Assembly (NCBI GenBank): GCA_958435945.1
Contig: CAUBIC010000005.1
Span: 51,642-115,641, forward strand
Direction: 5' to 3'
DNA: 64,000 nt
DNA from: an uncultured Collinsella sp.
GTDB lineage: Bacteria; Actinomycetota; Coriobacteriia; Coriobacteriales; Coriobacteriaceae
Part shown: positions 53,497-63,101 of the stretch, piece after piece
Layout of the letters: every line of letters starts with the position of its first letter
Position numbering within the stretch: position 1 is the first letter of the stretch
Position numbers and translations under genes: made by a program
Notes under the pieces: generated by a model
What the model was told of the DNA's origin: nothing
Seen by the model: the letters and a program-made list of their open reading frames with translations, nothing else
The model's database searches: none

Positions 53497-54945
53497 ATGG
53501 CAGAATCTCGTGCGGAGCGTAAGGCTCGTCGTGCTTTGATCGAGGCGGCTGAGGGGTTGGAAGAGAAAAAATCTTCTAAGAAATCCAAGTCGCCTCAGGA
53601 CGCGAAGGGTAAGTCGGCCAAGGGCAAGGCTAAGGCCAAGCGTCCCGGCTCTCGTCGGAGCGGGGACAAGGCATCTCAGACTCGCTCCAAGCGTTCGCAT
53701 AAAGATCAGGTTTCACCTGCGCGTAAGGCTGTGGACCCCAAGTCTCCCTGTTCCATCATGAAAGCCTGCGGTGGGTGCACAGCACTCAATCGTCCTTATA
53801 AGAAGCAGCTCGCCGCCAAGCAGACTGCTATGGAGGAGCTTTTTGCCTCGCTTTGCGAGCGTGAGGGCATTGCTGTCGACCCCATTCGCGGTATGGGAGT
53901 CACCCTGGGCGACCCAGGCAAATATCCTGCGCCACGCGGTTTTCGCCATAAGGCCGCCACTCCCTTTGCCCCCGGCAAAGAGGGCTCTGTTCGATGCGGC
54001 TTTTTTGAACGTGGCACGCACAGAATCGTTGCTGTTCCCGAATGTCCTGTCGAGGCGCCAGGTGCCCGTCAGATTCTCAACGGCATCGCACGCGAAGCTG
54101 AGCGGTTGCATATTCCCGCCTTTAATGAGGACAAGCATCTTGGTTTGCTTCGCTATGCCGTCGTCCGCTGCGGTTGGCGTACCGACCAGGTCATGGTTAC
54201 GCTCGTGACCGCCCAGCGTGACTTACCGCATGCGCAGGAGTTCTTTGAGGCTGTCGCCGCACTCAATCCGCACATCGTCACCGTTGCCCAAAACATCAAC
54301 GGACGTCCCGGTAACGCCATCCTCGGCGAGGAAACCCGCATTGTATATGGCGCCGAGTGCATGCGCGACCAGCTGCTCGGTTGCGAGTTCGATATCTCCC
54401 CCACCGCGTTCTATCAGACCAATCCGCAGCAGACCGAGCTGCTCTATCAGTTCGCTATCGACGGCATGGATCTGCACCAGGGCGATGTGCTTATGGATGC
54501 CTACTGCGGCAGCGGCACCATCGGTCTTTGCGCAGCTAAAGATGCCCAGAACAAGGGCATCGGCATCATGCTGCTCGGCGTAGAGCGCAATCCGGCGGGC
54601 ATTGCCGACGCGCGCCGCAATGCCGAGCTCAACGGTCTTACCCGCAGCGCCTGGTTTATGGCCGACGATGCCACCGATTACATCCTAGATGCCGCCGACA
54701 ACAGCGAGCGCATCGATGTCCTTTCCATCGACCCGCCGCGCGCCGGCTCTACCCCCGAGTTCCTCGAAGCTGCCTGCGCACTTAAGCCGCGCCGCATCAC
54801 CTATATCAGCTGCAACCCCGTGACCCAGGAGCGCGACCTGCACCAGCTCCTCGACGGAGGCTATCGCCTGCTCAAGATCACGCCCGTCGACATGTTCCCC
54901 CATACCGACCACACCGAAACCGTAGCGGTCCTCGAACGCCGCTAA
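53497..54945 (+). CDS. rlmD: 23S rRNA (uracil-5-)-methyltransferase RlmD-like
   Basis: This 482-aa methyltransferase of the RumA/RlmD/TrmA group methylates U1939-type uridine of 23S rRNA. An N-terminal basic, Lys/Ser-rich region of about 75 residues (REERKxx patterns, KSKSPQDAKGKSAKGKAKA) precedes the [4Fe-4S] Cys cluster (CSIMKACGGC, then a Cys in VPECPVEA). Later motifs are FDISPTAFYQTNPQQTELL, MDAYCGSGTIGLCAA, SIDPPRAGSTPEF and YISCNPVTQERDL with the catalytic Cys. ATG 53497 follows GGAG by 6 nt; the longer reading from 53269 covers element C and lacks a ribosome site. Confidence 0.9.
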   Translation: MAESRAERKARRALIEAAEGLEEKKSSKKSKSPQDAKGKSAKGKAKAKRPGSRRSGDKASQTRSKRSHKDQVSPARKAVDPKSPCSIMKACGGCTALNRPYKKQLAAKQTAMEELFASLCEREGIAVDPIRGMGVTLGDPGKYPAPRGFRHKAATPFAPGKEGSVRCGFFERGTHRIVAVPECPVEAPGARQILNGIAREAERLHIPAFNEDKHLGLLRYAVVRCGWRTDQVMVTLVTAQRDLPHAQEFFEAVAALNPHIVTVAQNINGRPGNAILGEETRIVYGAECMRDQLLGCEFDISPTAFYQTNPQQTELLYQFAIDGMDLHQGDVLMDAYCGSGTIGLCAAKDAQNKGIGIMLLGVERNPAGIADARRNAELNGLTRSAWFMADDATDYILDAADNSERIDVLSIDPPRAGSTPEFLEAACALKPRRITYISCNPVTQERDLHQLLDGGYRLLKITPVDMFPHTDHTETVAVLERR

Positions 54946-54960
54946 TTCTCCGGCACAAGA

Positions 54961-54990
54961 AAGGGGGCGACCCGTCTGGGCCGCCCCCTT
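54961..54990. terminator. Bidirectional terminator between rlmD and the PHP gene
   Basis: The stem AAGGGGGCG / CGCCCCCTT with an inner GACCC/GGGCC pairing lies between convergent genes, with A/T tracts on both sides. Confidence 0.75.
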
Positions 54991-55010
54991 CGCTTGGTTT
55001 ATAAACTCCG

Positions 55011-55832
55011 CTACATCCCCTTGCGCAGATCGCACACACCGGCTGCCGCCATCTCGCGCAGCAGCGTCTCGCGGTCGCGCGTCACGATCAAATCCAGCGG
55101 GAAGTGAATCTCGTCGAGCATCTTGCGCGCGTGATCGAGCTTGCCAATGGCCATGCCAATGTGGGCATCGGTCGATACGCCAATACCCACGCCCAGCTCG
55201 GCGCAGCGCTCGGCGATCTTGCGGCATACGGCCCAATGCTCAGTGTCGACACCGTGTTCAAGACTATGGTTGTTGATCTCGATAATCTTGTGCTTGGCCT
55301 TAGCCGCCAACAGCACCTCGTCGATATCGAACGGCACGCCCGAGCGCCCCGCGTGACCCAGCATGAACACCTTGGGGTGCTCCAGGGCGTTGATATACAT
55401 CTCGGTCGTCTGGGCCATCGTCGCGCCCTCAGCAATCTGCGGATTATGCACGCTTGCAACCAAATAATCCAAATTACGCGTAACCAAATCGAACAACGAA
55501 TGCTGACGGCTGTACGAATCGCCAGCAATATCGAGCGTGACAGGAGTGTCCTCGCCAAACAGGCTTCCGTCCAGCGAAACGATATCGGCCTCGGCACCAC
55601 GCAGCACCAGCACGCCGCTCCAAATGCGCGGCCAGATATCCTGGTTGATAAAGAACTGGTAACTGCGCAGGTCATTAGGGCAAGCCGTAACCATAGAGCT
55701 CAAATGGTCGGCAGATCCGAGCACCTGCAGACCACGCTCTGCCGCCCAGTACACATTCTCCTCAATGGTCGAATATGCATGCGCAGAGAACATCGTATGG
55801 GTATGAATGTCACAAGAAAGCAGGTAGGGCAT
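55011..55832 (-). CDS. PHP-domain hydrolase
   Basis: This 273-aa protein has the PHP metal-binding motifs CDIHTHTMFS, LGSADHLSS, VLRGAEADI, YLVASVHNPQ and GVSTDAHIGM. Residues DIHTHTM and HAYST suggest the YcdX-type phosphatase subgroup that acts on small phosphate esters or oligonucleotides. Exact substrate unknown. ATG 55832 follows AAGGAGACCCG. It follows the aminotransferase gene by 165 bp and may share its transcript. Confidence 0.85.
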   Translation of the reverse strand: MPYLLSCDIHTHTMFSAHAYSTIEENVYWAAERGLQVLGSADHLSSMVTACPNDLRSYQFFINQDIWPRIWSGVLVLRGAEADIVSLDGSLFGEDTPVTLDIAGDSYSRQHSLFDLVTRNLDYLVASVHNPQIAEGATMAQTTEMYINALEHPKVFMLGHAGRSGVPFDIDEVLLAAKAKHKIIEINNHSLEHGVDTEHWAVCRKIAERCAELGVGIGVSTDAHIGMAIGKLDHARKMLDEIHFPLDLIVTRDRETLLREMAAAGVCDLRKGM

Positions 55833-55997
55833 CGGGTCTCCTTATCTGGCATGGCCGTCGCTTATATTCATTGTACGCATAGCCTTCGATAGTCGTAAAA
55901 CCACTCCATCCCAACGACACAACGTCCATGACAACGGGGTCCGGCTTAACACCAAACCCCGTTTCACGTAAAACATTGTAGGCAGAGCGCTTTACTT

Positions 55998-57182
55998 TTA
56001 ACGATACTCGTCCGCCAACTGTTTCCAAGCGGGTAGCGAATTGATGATCGTTTCGTAACTTACGCAATAGCCCAGGCGGAACCAACCCGGCATACCAAAG
56101 CTGTCCGAGGGAACCGCAAGCAACTCATACTTCTTTGCGCGCTCGCAAAACGCATTCGCATCGGGCTCGAGCGCCTTCACCCACAGGTAGAAAGCACCGT
56201 CCGGCTCAACATAGGTATAGCCGTAGTCCTCCAAGGCGTCAGTGAGCGCTGTGCGGTTGCGGGCATAGGCATCGATGTCGCTCGGCTCATCGATGCAATC
56301 GATAATCACGCGCTGGAAGAGCGCCGGTGCGCATACAAAACCCAGCGTACGGGCAGCACCCGCAACAGCCGGCATCAGACGCGCAGCCTGTGGATTGGTG
56401 TTGGGAACCAAGATCCAGCCCACGCGCTCACCAGGCAACGACAGCGACTTAGAATACGAGTAGCACACCACAACGTTCTCGTAGATTGAGGGCACCCAAG
56501 GCACCTCGGCACCGTACACGATCTCGCGGTACGGCTCATCCGAGATGAGCATAATCGGATTCTCGGGATCGCGCTGAGCGTTGACCTCGCGCAAAACACT
56601 GGCCAGTCGCGTCAGCGTGTCGCGCGTATAAACGGCACCAGTCGGGTTGTTGGGCGAGTCGATGATGACGGCCGCCGTCTTTTCGCTGATCGCCTTGAGC
56701 ACGTTGTCCACGCTCAGTTGGAACGTGTCTTCATCGGCGAGCGCCTCGACACACGTGCAGCCGGCCTTCTCAATCCACACGCGATACTCCGGGAAGTACG
56801 GGGCGATAACAACAACCTCATCGCCCGGGTTCGTAACGGCGTTGAGCGTGCAGGTGAGCGAAGCCGCGGCACCCACCGTCATAAAGACGTCCTTGCCCTC
56901 ATAGCTCGTGCCAAAGCGACGGTTGAGCGATTCGGCGACGGCCGCTCGACATTGCGGCAGGCCCGGTGCGGGGGTGTAGCCGTGCAGCTGGTCGCTCGGC
57001 AGCTCCAAGGCCTTCTTAATGGACTCAGCCACAGCAGCGGGCGCCGGAACACTCGGGTTGCCCAGCGAAAAATCGAATACGTTTTCCGCACCGATCTGTG
57101 CCTTGCGCTCAAGACCATAGCTAAAAATCTCGCGGATGATGGAGCTTTCCGCACCGCGAGCATACATAGTTTCGTTGATCAT
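55998..57182 (-). CDS. Pyridoxal phosphate-dependent aminotransferase, AspC-like
   Basis: This 394-aa fold-type I aminotransferase has FSLGNPSVPAPAAVAESIKK, GYTPAPGLPQCRAAVAESL, VGAAASLTCTLNAV, VIDSPNNPTGAVYT, SDEPYREIV and the PLP Lys in CYSYSKSLSLPGERVGWIL. It belongs to the aspartate/alanine/aromatic aminotransferase class; the amino acid is not known. ATG 57182 follows GGGGAACAG; the longer reading is not supported. It is 164 bp upstream of the PHP gene, on the same strand. Confidence 0.9.
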   Translation of the reverse strand: MINETMYARGAESSIIREIFSYGLERKAQIGAENVFDFSLGNPSVPAPAAVAESIKKALELPSDQLHGYTPAPGLPQCRAAVAESLNRRFGTSYEGKDVFMTVGAAASLTCTLNAVTNPGDEVVVIAPYFPEYRVWIEKAGCTCVEALADEDTFQLSVDNVLKAISEKTAAVIIDSPNNPTGAVYTRDTLTRLASVLREVNAQRDPENPIMLISDEPYREIVYGAEVPWVPSIYENVVVCYSYSKSLSLPGERVGWILVPNTNPQAARLMPAVAGAARTLGFVCAPALFQRVIIDCIDEPSDIDAYARNRTALTDALEDYGYTYVEPDGAFYLWVKALEPDANAFCERAKKYELLAVPSDSFGMPGWFRLGYCVSYETIINSLPAWKQLADEYR

Positions 57183-57241
57183 CTGTTCCCCTTTCGCATA
57201 GGCGCTATTGTACGCTTTAGTCGAGCAAAGTGCCGCAGTAA

Positions 57242-57303
57242 TGTTGATTGGGGACAGACTTAAATGCGCGAAAACGCACATTTAAGTCTGTCCCCAATCA
57301 ACA
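57242..57303. repeat. Palindrome with GGGGACAG...CTGTCCCC
   Basis: This 62-bp palindrome has perfect arms of about 27 bp (TGTTGATTGGGGACAGACTT on the left) around a short GAAAACG loop with flanking GCGC/GCAC bases. It shares the GGGACAG element with the other REP-like families. It lies between the aminotransferase promoter region and the ftsH terminator. Confidence 0.85.
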
Positions 57304-57328
57304 GATGGCCCCATATCGCTCAAAAGAA

Positions 57329-57360
57329 AAAGCCTCCGCAGGTTTCCCCGCGGAGGCTTT
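57329..57360 (-). terminator. Rho-independent terminator of the tilS-hpt-ftsH operon
   Basis: On the minus strand AAAGCCTCCGCGGGG / CCTGCGGAGGCTTT is followed by TTCTTTTG, 10 nt past the ftsH stop codon. Confidence 0.85.
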
Positions 57361-57371
57361 CACCACAAAGA

Positions 57372-59504
57372 CTATTTGTCGTCGTCGGCACCGGCATTGG
57401 CGGCACGGTCATCGCCGGCATCATCGGATGCGACTTCGGCATCCTCCTGCATGGCCGCCTGCGCAAAAGCTGCGGCATCAGCCGCCAGCTCCTCCTCGCT
57501 CATACGAGGCATGCGCTTTTTGGTCGGCATGCCGGCCGCCTTGGCGTTGCGCTCCTCCTTGGCCGCCAGGATATCGCCCTCGCGCTCAAGGTAGGCATCC
57601 CACTCGTTGTCGAGCAGGGCGTTCACGGCGTCGCCCTCGACGGTCTCGCGCTCAAGCAGCACCTTCGCCATCAGATCGAGTTGATCGCGACGGGCATCCA
57701 GAATCTCGACCGCACGGCGATGGGCTTCGCGCATGATGCGCTGAACCTCGATATCGATGCGGCGTGCCGTCTCCTCGGAGTAATCCTGGTGATCGGCGTA
57801 ATCGCGACCAAGGAACACCTGATGCTGTGCCTCGCCAAACACCTGCGTGCCCAGCTCCTCGCTCATGCCCAAACGCGTAACCATCTCGCGTGCCATCTTG
57901 GTCGCGCGCTCCAGGTCGTTGCTCGCGCCCGACGTGATGTCATCGCACATGAGCTCCTCGGCAACGCGGCCGCCCAAGAACACGGCGAGCTCGTCGAGCA
58001 TCTCGTTCTTGGTCTTGAGGAAGTGATCCTCCTGTGGAAGCTGCAACGTGTAGCCCAGAGCCTGGCCGCGGCTGACAATCGAAATCTTATGAACCGGGTC
58101 GGAGTGCTCCAAGATGTGACCCACCAGGGCGTGACCGCTCTCGTGGTAGGCAATCGTGGTGCGCTCGGCTTCGGTCATCACGCGACCCTTGAGTTGCGGT
58201 CCGGCAATCACGCGCTCCATCGACTCCTCGACCTCGTCCATCGAGATCACGGAACGATGACGGCGAGCGGCCAGCAGCGCAGACTCATTGAGCAGGTTCG
58301 CCAAATCGGCACCGGTAAAGCCAACGGTCATCTGGGCGAGCTTCTCAAACTTAACGTCCTCGTCCATCGGCTTGTTCTCGGCATGCACGCGCAAGATCTG
58401 CTCGCGGCCCTTTACGTCCGGACGGTCGACCGTAACCTGGCGGTCAAAACGGCCGGGACGCAGCAATGCCGGGTCCAGAATATCGGGACGATTGGTTGCT
58501 GCGATCAGGATGACCGACTCGCTTTCCTCAAAACCATCCATCTCGACCAGCAGCTGGTTGAGCGTCTGCTCGCGCTCGTCGTGGCCGCCGCCCAGACCGG
58601 CTCCGCGCTGACGTCCCACGGCATCGATCTCGTCAATAAAGATGATCGACGGAGCCTGAGACTTGGCCTCCTTAAAGAGGTCGCGCACGCGGCTGGCACC
58701 GACACCCACGAACATCTCGACAAAGTCAGAACCAGAGATGCTAAAGAACGGCACGCCCGCCTCGCCGGCAACGGCCTTGGCCAGCAGCGTCTTACCGGTA
58801 CCCGGAGGGCCCACCAGCAAAACGCCGCGCGGGATCTTGGCACCCAGTTTGCGATAGCGGTCCGGATCGCTTAGGAAGTCGCGGATCTCCTCGAGCTCCT
58901 CGACGGCCTCGTCCACGCCGGCCACGTCCTCGAACTTAACCTTGGGACGCGTAGCCTCGTTGGTCTTGGCATTGGTCTTGCCAAACTGCATGTTCCTGTT
59001 ATTGGCGCCCATCATCTGGCGCATAAAGTAGAACATGATGGCGATCAGGGCGATCGTCGGCAGCACGCTCATCGCCAGGTCGCCCCAAAAATCGGGATCG
59101 TTGGTGTTGACGATGTACTTGGTATCGGGGTGCTCCGCCATAAGCTCGGCAAGCGAATCGGAGCCGACATAGGTCGAGGAAAAGCTCTTGAGCTCGCTCG
59201 TATCGCCCTTGTCCTTTTTTGTCTTCCAGTAATGACCCGCCACGCTTCCGTCTTGAACCGTATAGGTCAAATCTTCGACGCGATCCTGCTTAATGGCGCT
59301 GACCATCTCGCTCGTCGCGAGCTTAACGGTATTGCTGGAGCTGGCAAAACCGGAGCCCATATTAAAGAAGGCATAGCCCAGAAGCGCGCAAGCCAAAAGA
59401 AAATACAGCCAGCCCGTACGCGTGGGCTTCTTGCCTCCGGGCATCCCCGGGATCTTAGGCTCCCGGGGAGTCTGGGAATTGTTGTCGTTACGGTCGTCGG
59501 GCAT
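57372..59504 (-). CDS. ftsH: ATP-dependent zinc metalloprotease FtsH
   Basis: This 710-aa membrane-bound AAA+ protease degrades misfolded and short-lived membrane and cytosolic proteins. Two N-terminal membrane helices (about residues 30-50 and 148-168) flank an outer domain. The AAA module has Walker A GPPGTGKTLLAKAVAGEAG, Walker B IIFIDEIDAVGRQRG and the second region of homology RPGRFDRQVTVDRPD. The zinc site is HESGH in YHESGHALVGHIL. The C-terminal tail is Asp/Ala-rich and long. It follows hpt by 1 nt, and the classical tilS-hpt-ftsH order is preserved. Confidence 0.96.
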   Translation of the reverse strand: MPDDRNDNNSQTPREPKIPGMPGGKKPTRTGWLYFLLACALLGYAFFNMGSGFASSSNTVKLATSEMVSAIKQDRVEDLTYTVQDGSVAGHYWKTKKDKGDTSELKSFSSTYVGSDSLAELMAEHPDTKYIVNTNDPDFWGDLAMSVLPTIALIAIMFYFMRQMMGANNRNMQFGKTNAKTNEATRPKVKFEDVAGVDEAVEELEEIRDFLSDPDRYRKLGAKIPRGVLLVGPPGTGKTLLAKAVAGEAGVPFFSISGSDFVEMFVGVGASRVRDLFKEAKSQAPSIIFIDEIDAVGRQRGAGLGGGHDEREQTLNQLLVEMDGFEESESVILIAATNRPDILDPALLRPGRFDRQVTVDRPDVKGREQILRVHAENKPMDEDVKFEKLAQMTVGFTGADLANLLNESALLAARRHRSVISMDEVEESMERVIAGPQLKGRVMTEAERTTIAYHESGHALVGHILEHSDPVHKISIVSRGQALGYTLQLPQEDHFLKTKNEMLDELAVFLGGRVAEELMCDDITSGASNDLERATKMAREMVTRLGMSEELGTQVFGEAQHQVFLGRDYADHQDYSEETARRIDIEVQRIMREAHRRAVEILDARRDQLDLMAKVLLERETVEGDAVNALLDNEWDAYLEREGDILAAKEERNAKAAGMPTKKRMPRMSEEELAADAAAFAQAAMQEDAEVASDDAGDDRAANAGADDDK

Positions 59505-59505
59505 C

Positions 59506-60054
59506 TTACGAATAAACCTCCGGTTTCAAAATGCCCAGATACGGAAGGTTGCGATAGCGCTCGGCATAGTCGAGGCCGTAGCCCACCACAAAGGCATCGG
59601 GGCAATGGGTTCCAACATACTTGGGCGTGATGGCCGAGGTGCGGTCCTCAACGTCCTTCCACAGGAAGGCAGCGACCTCCAGCGAGGCGGGCTTGCGGCT
59701 CTCAAGGTTCTTCATCAGGTACTTGAGGGTCAGGCCCGAGTCCAGAATGTCCTCGACGATCAGCACGTCGCGACCACGGATGTCGATATCCAGGTCCTTA
59801 ATGATACGCACGATGCCCGAAGACTTCACACCGTCGCCATAGCTCGAAACAGCCATGAAATCGATGTTGGTCGGCAGCTCGATCTTGCGCATCAGGTCGC
59901 CCATAAAGACAACGGCGCCGCGCAGGACCGCGATCAACACCAGATCCTTACCAGCGTAGTCGCGCGTAATCTCCTCGCCCAGGCGAGAAACGATACCTTC
60001 GATATCCTCCTGCGTAAACAGAACCTTCTCGATATCCGGATGTTGAGAAGCCAT
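59506..60054 (-). CDS. hpt: Hypoxanthine phosphoribosyltransferase
   Basis: This 182-aa purine salvage enzyme makes IMP or GMP from hypoxanthine or guanine and PRPP. The PRPP-binding motif VLIVEDILDSGLTLKYL is conserved, with VLRGAVVFMGDL, VSSYGDG and VGYGLDYAERYRNLPYLGIL. The length is typical. ATG 60054 follows AAAGGGTTGTC. It lies between tilS and ftsH as in many Gram-positive bacteria. Confidence 0.96.
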   Translation of the reverse strand: MASQHPDIEKVLFTQEDIEGIVSRLGEEITRDYAGKDLVLIAVLRGAVVFMGDLMRKIELPTNIDFMAVSSYGDGVKSSGIVRIIKDLDIDIRGRDVLIVEDILDSGLTLKYLMKNLESRKPASLEVAAFLWKDVEDRTSAITPKYVGTHCPDAFVVGYGLDYAERYRNLPYLGILKPEVYS

Positions 60055-60202
60055 GACAACCCTTTCTTGTGCTTAATCGCCCACACACCGCCGTATGGAC
60101 GCGAACTACACATTCTAGCAGCGCACGGGGTATATTTTCCAGCCCGCGCATCATCAGCGCGGGAATACCGTCAACGCCGCACAGAAAAGCTGGTACGAGG
60201 GG

Positions 60203-61741
60203 CTAATCCGCGTCAACCACGCGAAGCAGATAGGCCACACGCGTCGCCGCCGTGCACTTAAAGCGTTCGTCCGCGCGAACTCCGGCGACCCACACCACGG
60301 CACCTCCCGGCGCCGTCCTCACCATGGGCACGCCGGCGCGCTCGGAAACGGGAATGCGAGCCTCTCCTAGCAAGTCGGATACCTTCTTGCTTCGGCCACT
60401 CATTCCTAACGGGCACATCACGTCTCCCGGCGCGGGACCGTCCACCCACAGGCGCGCCAATCGCGCCTCGGCAGGGATCTCGCCACGCGAGCCCGCCAGG
60501 ATCCGCTCACTATCGCTGTCGGCAAAACCCAGGGCAGCCGCATCTACCAAAGCTGCCACTTCCCCGGCAGCCGCAAGCTCACGGGCGCGGCGCACGATAT
60601 CGCATCCCGGTTCAACGGCCATCGGCTCTGCGACCAGCATACGTCCCCCGCCCAACGGCAAACGACCGGGTACGGTAACCCAGTCCGCGACCAGGCCCTC
60701 GCGAGCCACCGGAGCCTTAAACGCCAGCATGCCAAATTCGACGCGTGCGTCAATCCCCGCCGGAAGCGTGACCGAGCCTGCGCCCTCGGCAACGCAGGAA
60801 AGGACTCGCTCCACATGTCGCATCTCTGGACGAGCGTCCGGATCGATGCGTTTGATCGCCAGTCGCACGATGCGCCGCGCGATTACCACCTCGGCCGCAG
60901 CAAGGCGTCTGGCATCGAGCACTAACGCACCCGCCGCCTGCTTGCGCAGGCAGCTTCGAAACGCCTGTGCCGACAGCTGGGATAGAAACGCATCTTCGTC
61001 ACCAAGGATCTCGCAGGCGGCGCCAATCGTCTTGCACACGCTCGCATTACGCTGTGCCACCACTGGCATTACCCGATGGCGCACGTAGTTTCGCAGATAC
61101 GAGATATCCTCATTGCTCTCGTCCTCACGCCACGGCTGACCATGTACCTGTAGATAGCCCACGAGCTCGCCATGAGTTAGGTCGAGCAAGGGGCGCACCA
61201 CGATATTCCTCCGGCGAGGAATGCTCGATAAGCCAGCGGGCCCTGAACCCTTAATCGCGTTCATCAAAAACGTTTCCGCGCGATCCGAAGACGTGTGCGC
61301 GGTGCAGATACGAGCCGCCGTTCGCGGTGCCCCCGTCTGGGCGCAGAGCTCGCGAACATACCTCCGCGCCGCGGCATAGCGCACCTCGCGGGCCGCGGCC
61401 TCAATATTGCCCGACTCCCCATCAAAATAAGCGTGCTCCACGCACAGCGGTAAACCATATTTCGCGCAGAGCTCACGCACAAAGGCCTCGTCGCCATCGG
61501 ACGCCTCGCCGCGCAGATGATGGTTTACATGCAGCACATGCAGGCGCTCGCGAGCAATGGGGGCAACACCGCGTCCGTCTTGGATATCCAGCTTTGATGT
61601 GCACGCCATAAGAAGCAGTGCCGTCGAGTCCGCGCCGCCTGATACCATGAGCACGACAGGAGCAGCCTGCTGCCTCGTCCGGGTCTCATCGACTGCCCCA
61701 GGCACGGCATGGTGTCCATAATGCTGAGATACCGTAGGCAT
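60203..61741 (-). CDS. tilS: tRNA(Ile)-lysidine synthase TilS
   Basis: This 512-aa ATP-dependent enzyme converts the wobble C34 of tRNA-Ile(CAU) to lysidine so it reads AUA. The PP-loop VLMVSGGADSTALLLMA is present, followed by HVNHHLRGEASDGDEAFVRE, AHTSSDRAETFLMN and RPLLDLTHGEL. The TilS C-terminal domains follow. The PP-loop Gly-Ala (GGADST rather than GGxDSx) is ordinary. ATG 61741 follows GAGGAAG. First gene of the tilS-hpt-ftsH cluster, divergent from the MBL gene. Confidence 0.94.
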   Translation of the reverse strand: MPTVSQHYGHHAVPGAVDETRTRQQAAPVVLMVSGGADSTALLLMACTSKLDIQDGRGVAPIARERLHVLHVNHHLRGEASDGDEAFVRELCAKYGLPLCVEHAYFDGESGNIEAAAREVRYAAARRYVRELCAQTGAPRTAARICTAHTSSDRAETFLMNAIKGSGPAGLSSIPRRRNIVVRPLLDLTHGELVGYLQVHGQPWREDESNEDISYLRNYVRHRVMPVVAQRNASVCKTIGAACEILGDEDAFLSQLSAQAFRSCLRKQAAGALVLDARRLAAAEVVIARRIVRLAIKRIDPDARPEMRHVERVLSCVAEGAGSVTLPAGIDARVEFGMLAFKAPVAREGLVADWVTVPGRLPLGGGRMLVAEPMAVEPGCDIVRRARELAAAGEVAALVDAAALGFADSDSERILAGSRGEIPAEARLARLWVDGPAPGDVMCPLGMSGRSKKVSDLLGEARIPVSERAGVPMVRTAPGGAVVWVAGVRADERFKCTAATRVAYLLRVVDAD

Positions 61742-61789
61742 TTGCTTCCTCCTCTATTCGTCCGCACCCATTGTATCCTTTGGAATCTT

Positions 61790-62599
61790 ATGTCTCGTCT
61801 GCACCTTCATATCCTCGGCAGTGGCTCTAAAGGCAACTGCGCACTCATCGAGAGCCCGCAGGGGCTCATTATGGTCGATGACGGACTGTCTCGCCGCGAA
61901 ACGCTCAAACGCATGGCGGAACTCGGACTGTCGGCAGACGACGTGTACGCCCTTGTTGTCACCCATGAACACAGCGACCACATCAAGGGGCTTGAGGTAT
62001 GGTGCAAGCATTGGAATGGCCCGGTCTTTTCCAGCAGAGGAACGCTCACGTCCAAAGAAAGCCTCGCACATCTACCTGTCGAGGAATTCGACCCAGGTGA
62101 CGCCCTCTCTATTGCCGGAGTCCACATTCAAACATATTCGACATCCCACGACGTCGTTAATCCCGTCGGCTACCGGTTTGACGCTCAGGGTGATTCAATT
62201 GGCTTTGCCACCGACACCGGCGAGTTGTCGAAGCATGCCATCGATACGCTCAAGGACTGTCGCATTCTCGCACTCGAAAGCAACCACGATGTAACCATGC
62301 TGCGTCAAGGCGACTATCCTCGCTTTCTTCAGGAACGTATCCTGTCTGTAAAAGGGCATCTCTCCAACGATCAGGCCGCCGATGCCGCACGCGCGTTGGT
62401 AACCGATCGCACCGAGCAACTTATCGCGATGCACATTAGCCAAGACAACAATCGCCCAAGCCTGACCGTCAAAAGCTACGCAAGCTCCCTCGACGCAACA
62501 CTCGACAACGAGCTTGGCAGCACCGCCACCCGCGTTGAGGGGCTGCATAAACTCACGATACGTCCCGCCGGGCAATATCGGCCCATGACCATACAGTAA
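61790..62599 (+). CDS. Metallo-beta-lactamase-fold hydrolase, YycJ/WalJ type
   Basis: This 269-aa protein has the metallo-beta-lactamase motifs THEHSDHIKGLEVWC, GSGSKGNCALIESPQGLIMVDDG, SIGFATDTGELSK, LESNHDVTMLRQG and AMHISQDNNRP. It resembles YycJ/WalJ, a putative nuclease linked in firmicutes to the WalRK operon, but no walRK genes lie here. Start ATG 61790 is preceded only by a weak TTTGGAATCTT. It is divergent from tilS by 48 bp. Confidence 0.85.
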   Translation: MSRLHLHILGSGSKGNCALIESPQGLIMVDDGLSRRETLKRMAELGLSADDVYALVVTHEHSDHIKGLEVWCKHWNGPVFSSRGTLTSKESLAHLPVEEFDPGDALSIAGVHIQTYSTSHDVVNPVGYRFDAQGDSIGFATDTGELSKHAIDTLKDCRILALESNHDVTMLRQGDYPRFLQERILSVKGHLSNDQAADAARALVTDRTEQLIAMHISQDNNRPSLTVKSYASSLDATLDNELGSTATRVEGLHKLTIRPAGQYRPMTIQ

Positions 62600-62605
62600 A
62601 CAGCA

Positions 62606-62637
62606 AAGGGGGCCGGGAATCACTTCCCAGCCCCCTT
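62606..62637. terminator. Bidirectional terminator between the MBL and Hsp20 genes
   Basis: The stem AAGGGGGC-GGGAA / TTCCC-GCCCCCTT lies between convergent genes and is flanked by A/T tracts on both sides. Confidence 0.85.
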
Positions 62638-62669
62638 AACGCAGGCACCGATGCTAATAGCCGATAGCG

Positions 62670-63101
62670 TTAGTCGATGGAAATCTTCGTAACGTTCTTC
62701 TTCTCGACAATCTTAGGAACCGTAACGGTAAGGATGCCGTCAGCGTACTTTGCAGAAAGGCCCTCGCTCGAAGCATCCTTCAGGTACACACCGCGCGTCG
62801 CGCTGTACGAGCTGAACTCCTTCTGTAGGAAGTTCTTACCCTCGTTCTCCTCGTCTTCCTCGACATTCACGCTAATGGAAAGACGACCCTCATTGAGCTC
62901 AACGTCGATGTCATCCTTGGCGACGCCAGTCAAATAAGCCTTGACCTCATAGCCTTCGCCCTTATCCTCAACGTCAACGGGGAACGCCTTAGAGGCAATC
63001 GAGTTGTTCGCTAGGTCGCTCATATCATCAAAGAGATCAAACAACGAGCTAGCAGAGGGACGAACACCAAAGACCGAACGATAAGGAACCATGCTTGCCA
63101 T
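62670..63101 (-). CDS. Hsp20/alpha-crystallin family small heat shock protein
   Basis: This 143-aa chaperone has an alpha-crystallin domain: FPVDVEDKGEGYEVKAYLTG, DDIDVELNEGRLSISVNVEE, RGVYLKDASSEGLSAKYADG and ILTVTVPKIVEK. The N-terminal region of 40 residues is usual. It binds unfolding proteins without ATP. ATG 63101 follows AAGGAGTGGTAGTC. Its 278-bp upstream region is strongly A/T-rich with repeated GACTTA and GATATA motifs (63175-63250), likely heat- or stress-responsive promoter DNA; no CIRCE element was recognised. Confidence 0.92.
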   Translation of the reverse strand: MASMVPYRSVFGVRPSASSLFDLFDDMSDLANNSIASKAFPVDVEDKGEGYEVKAYLTGVAKDDIDVELNEGRLSISVNVEEDEENEGKNFLQKEFSSYSATRGVYLKDASSEGLSAKYADGILTVTVPKIVEKKNVTKISID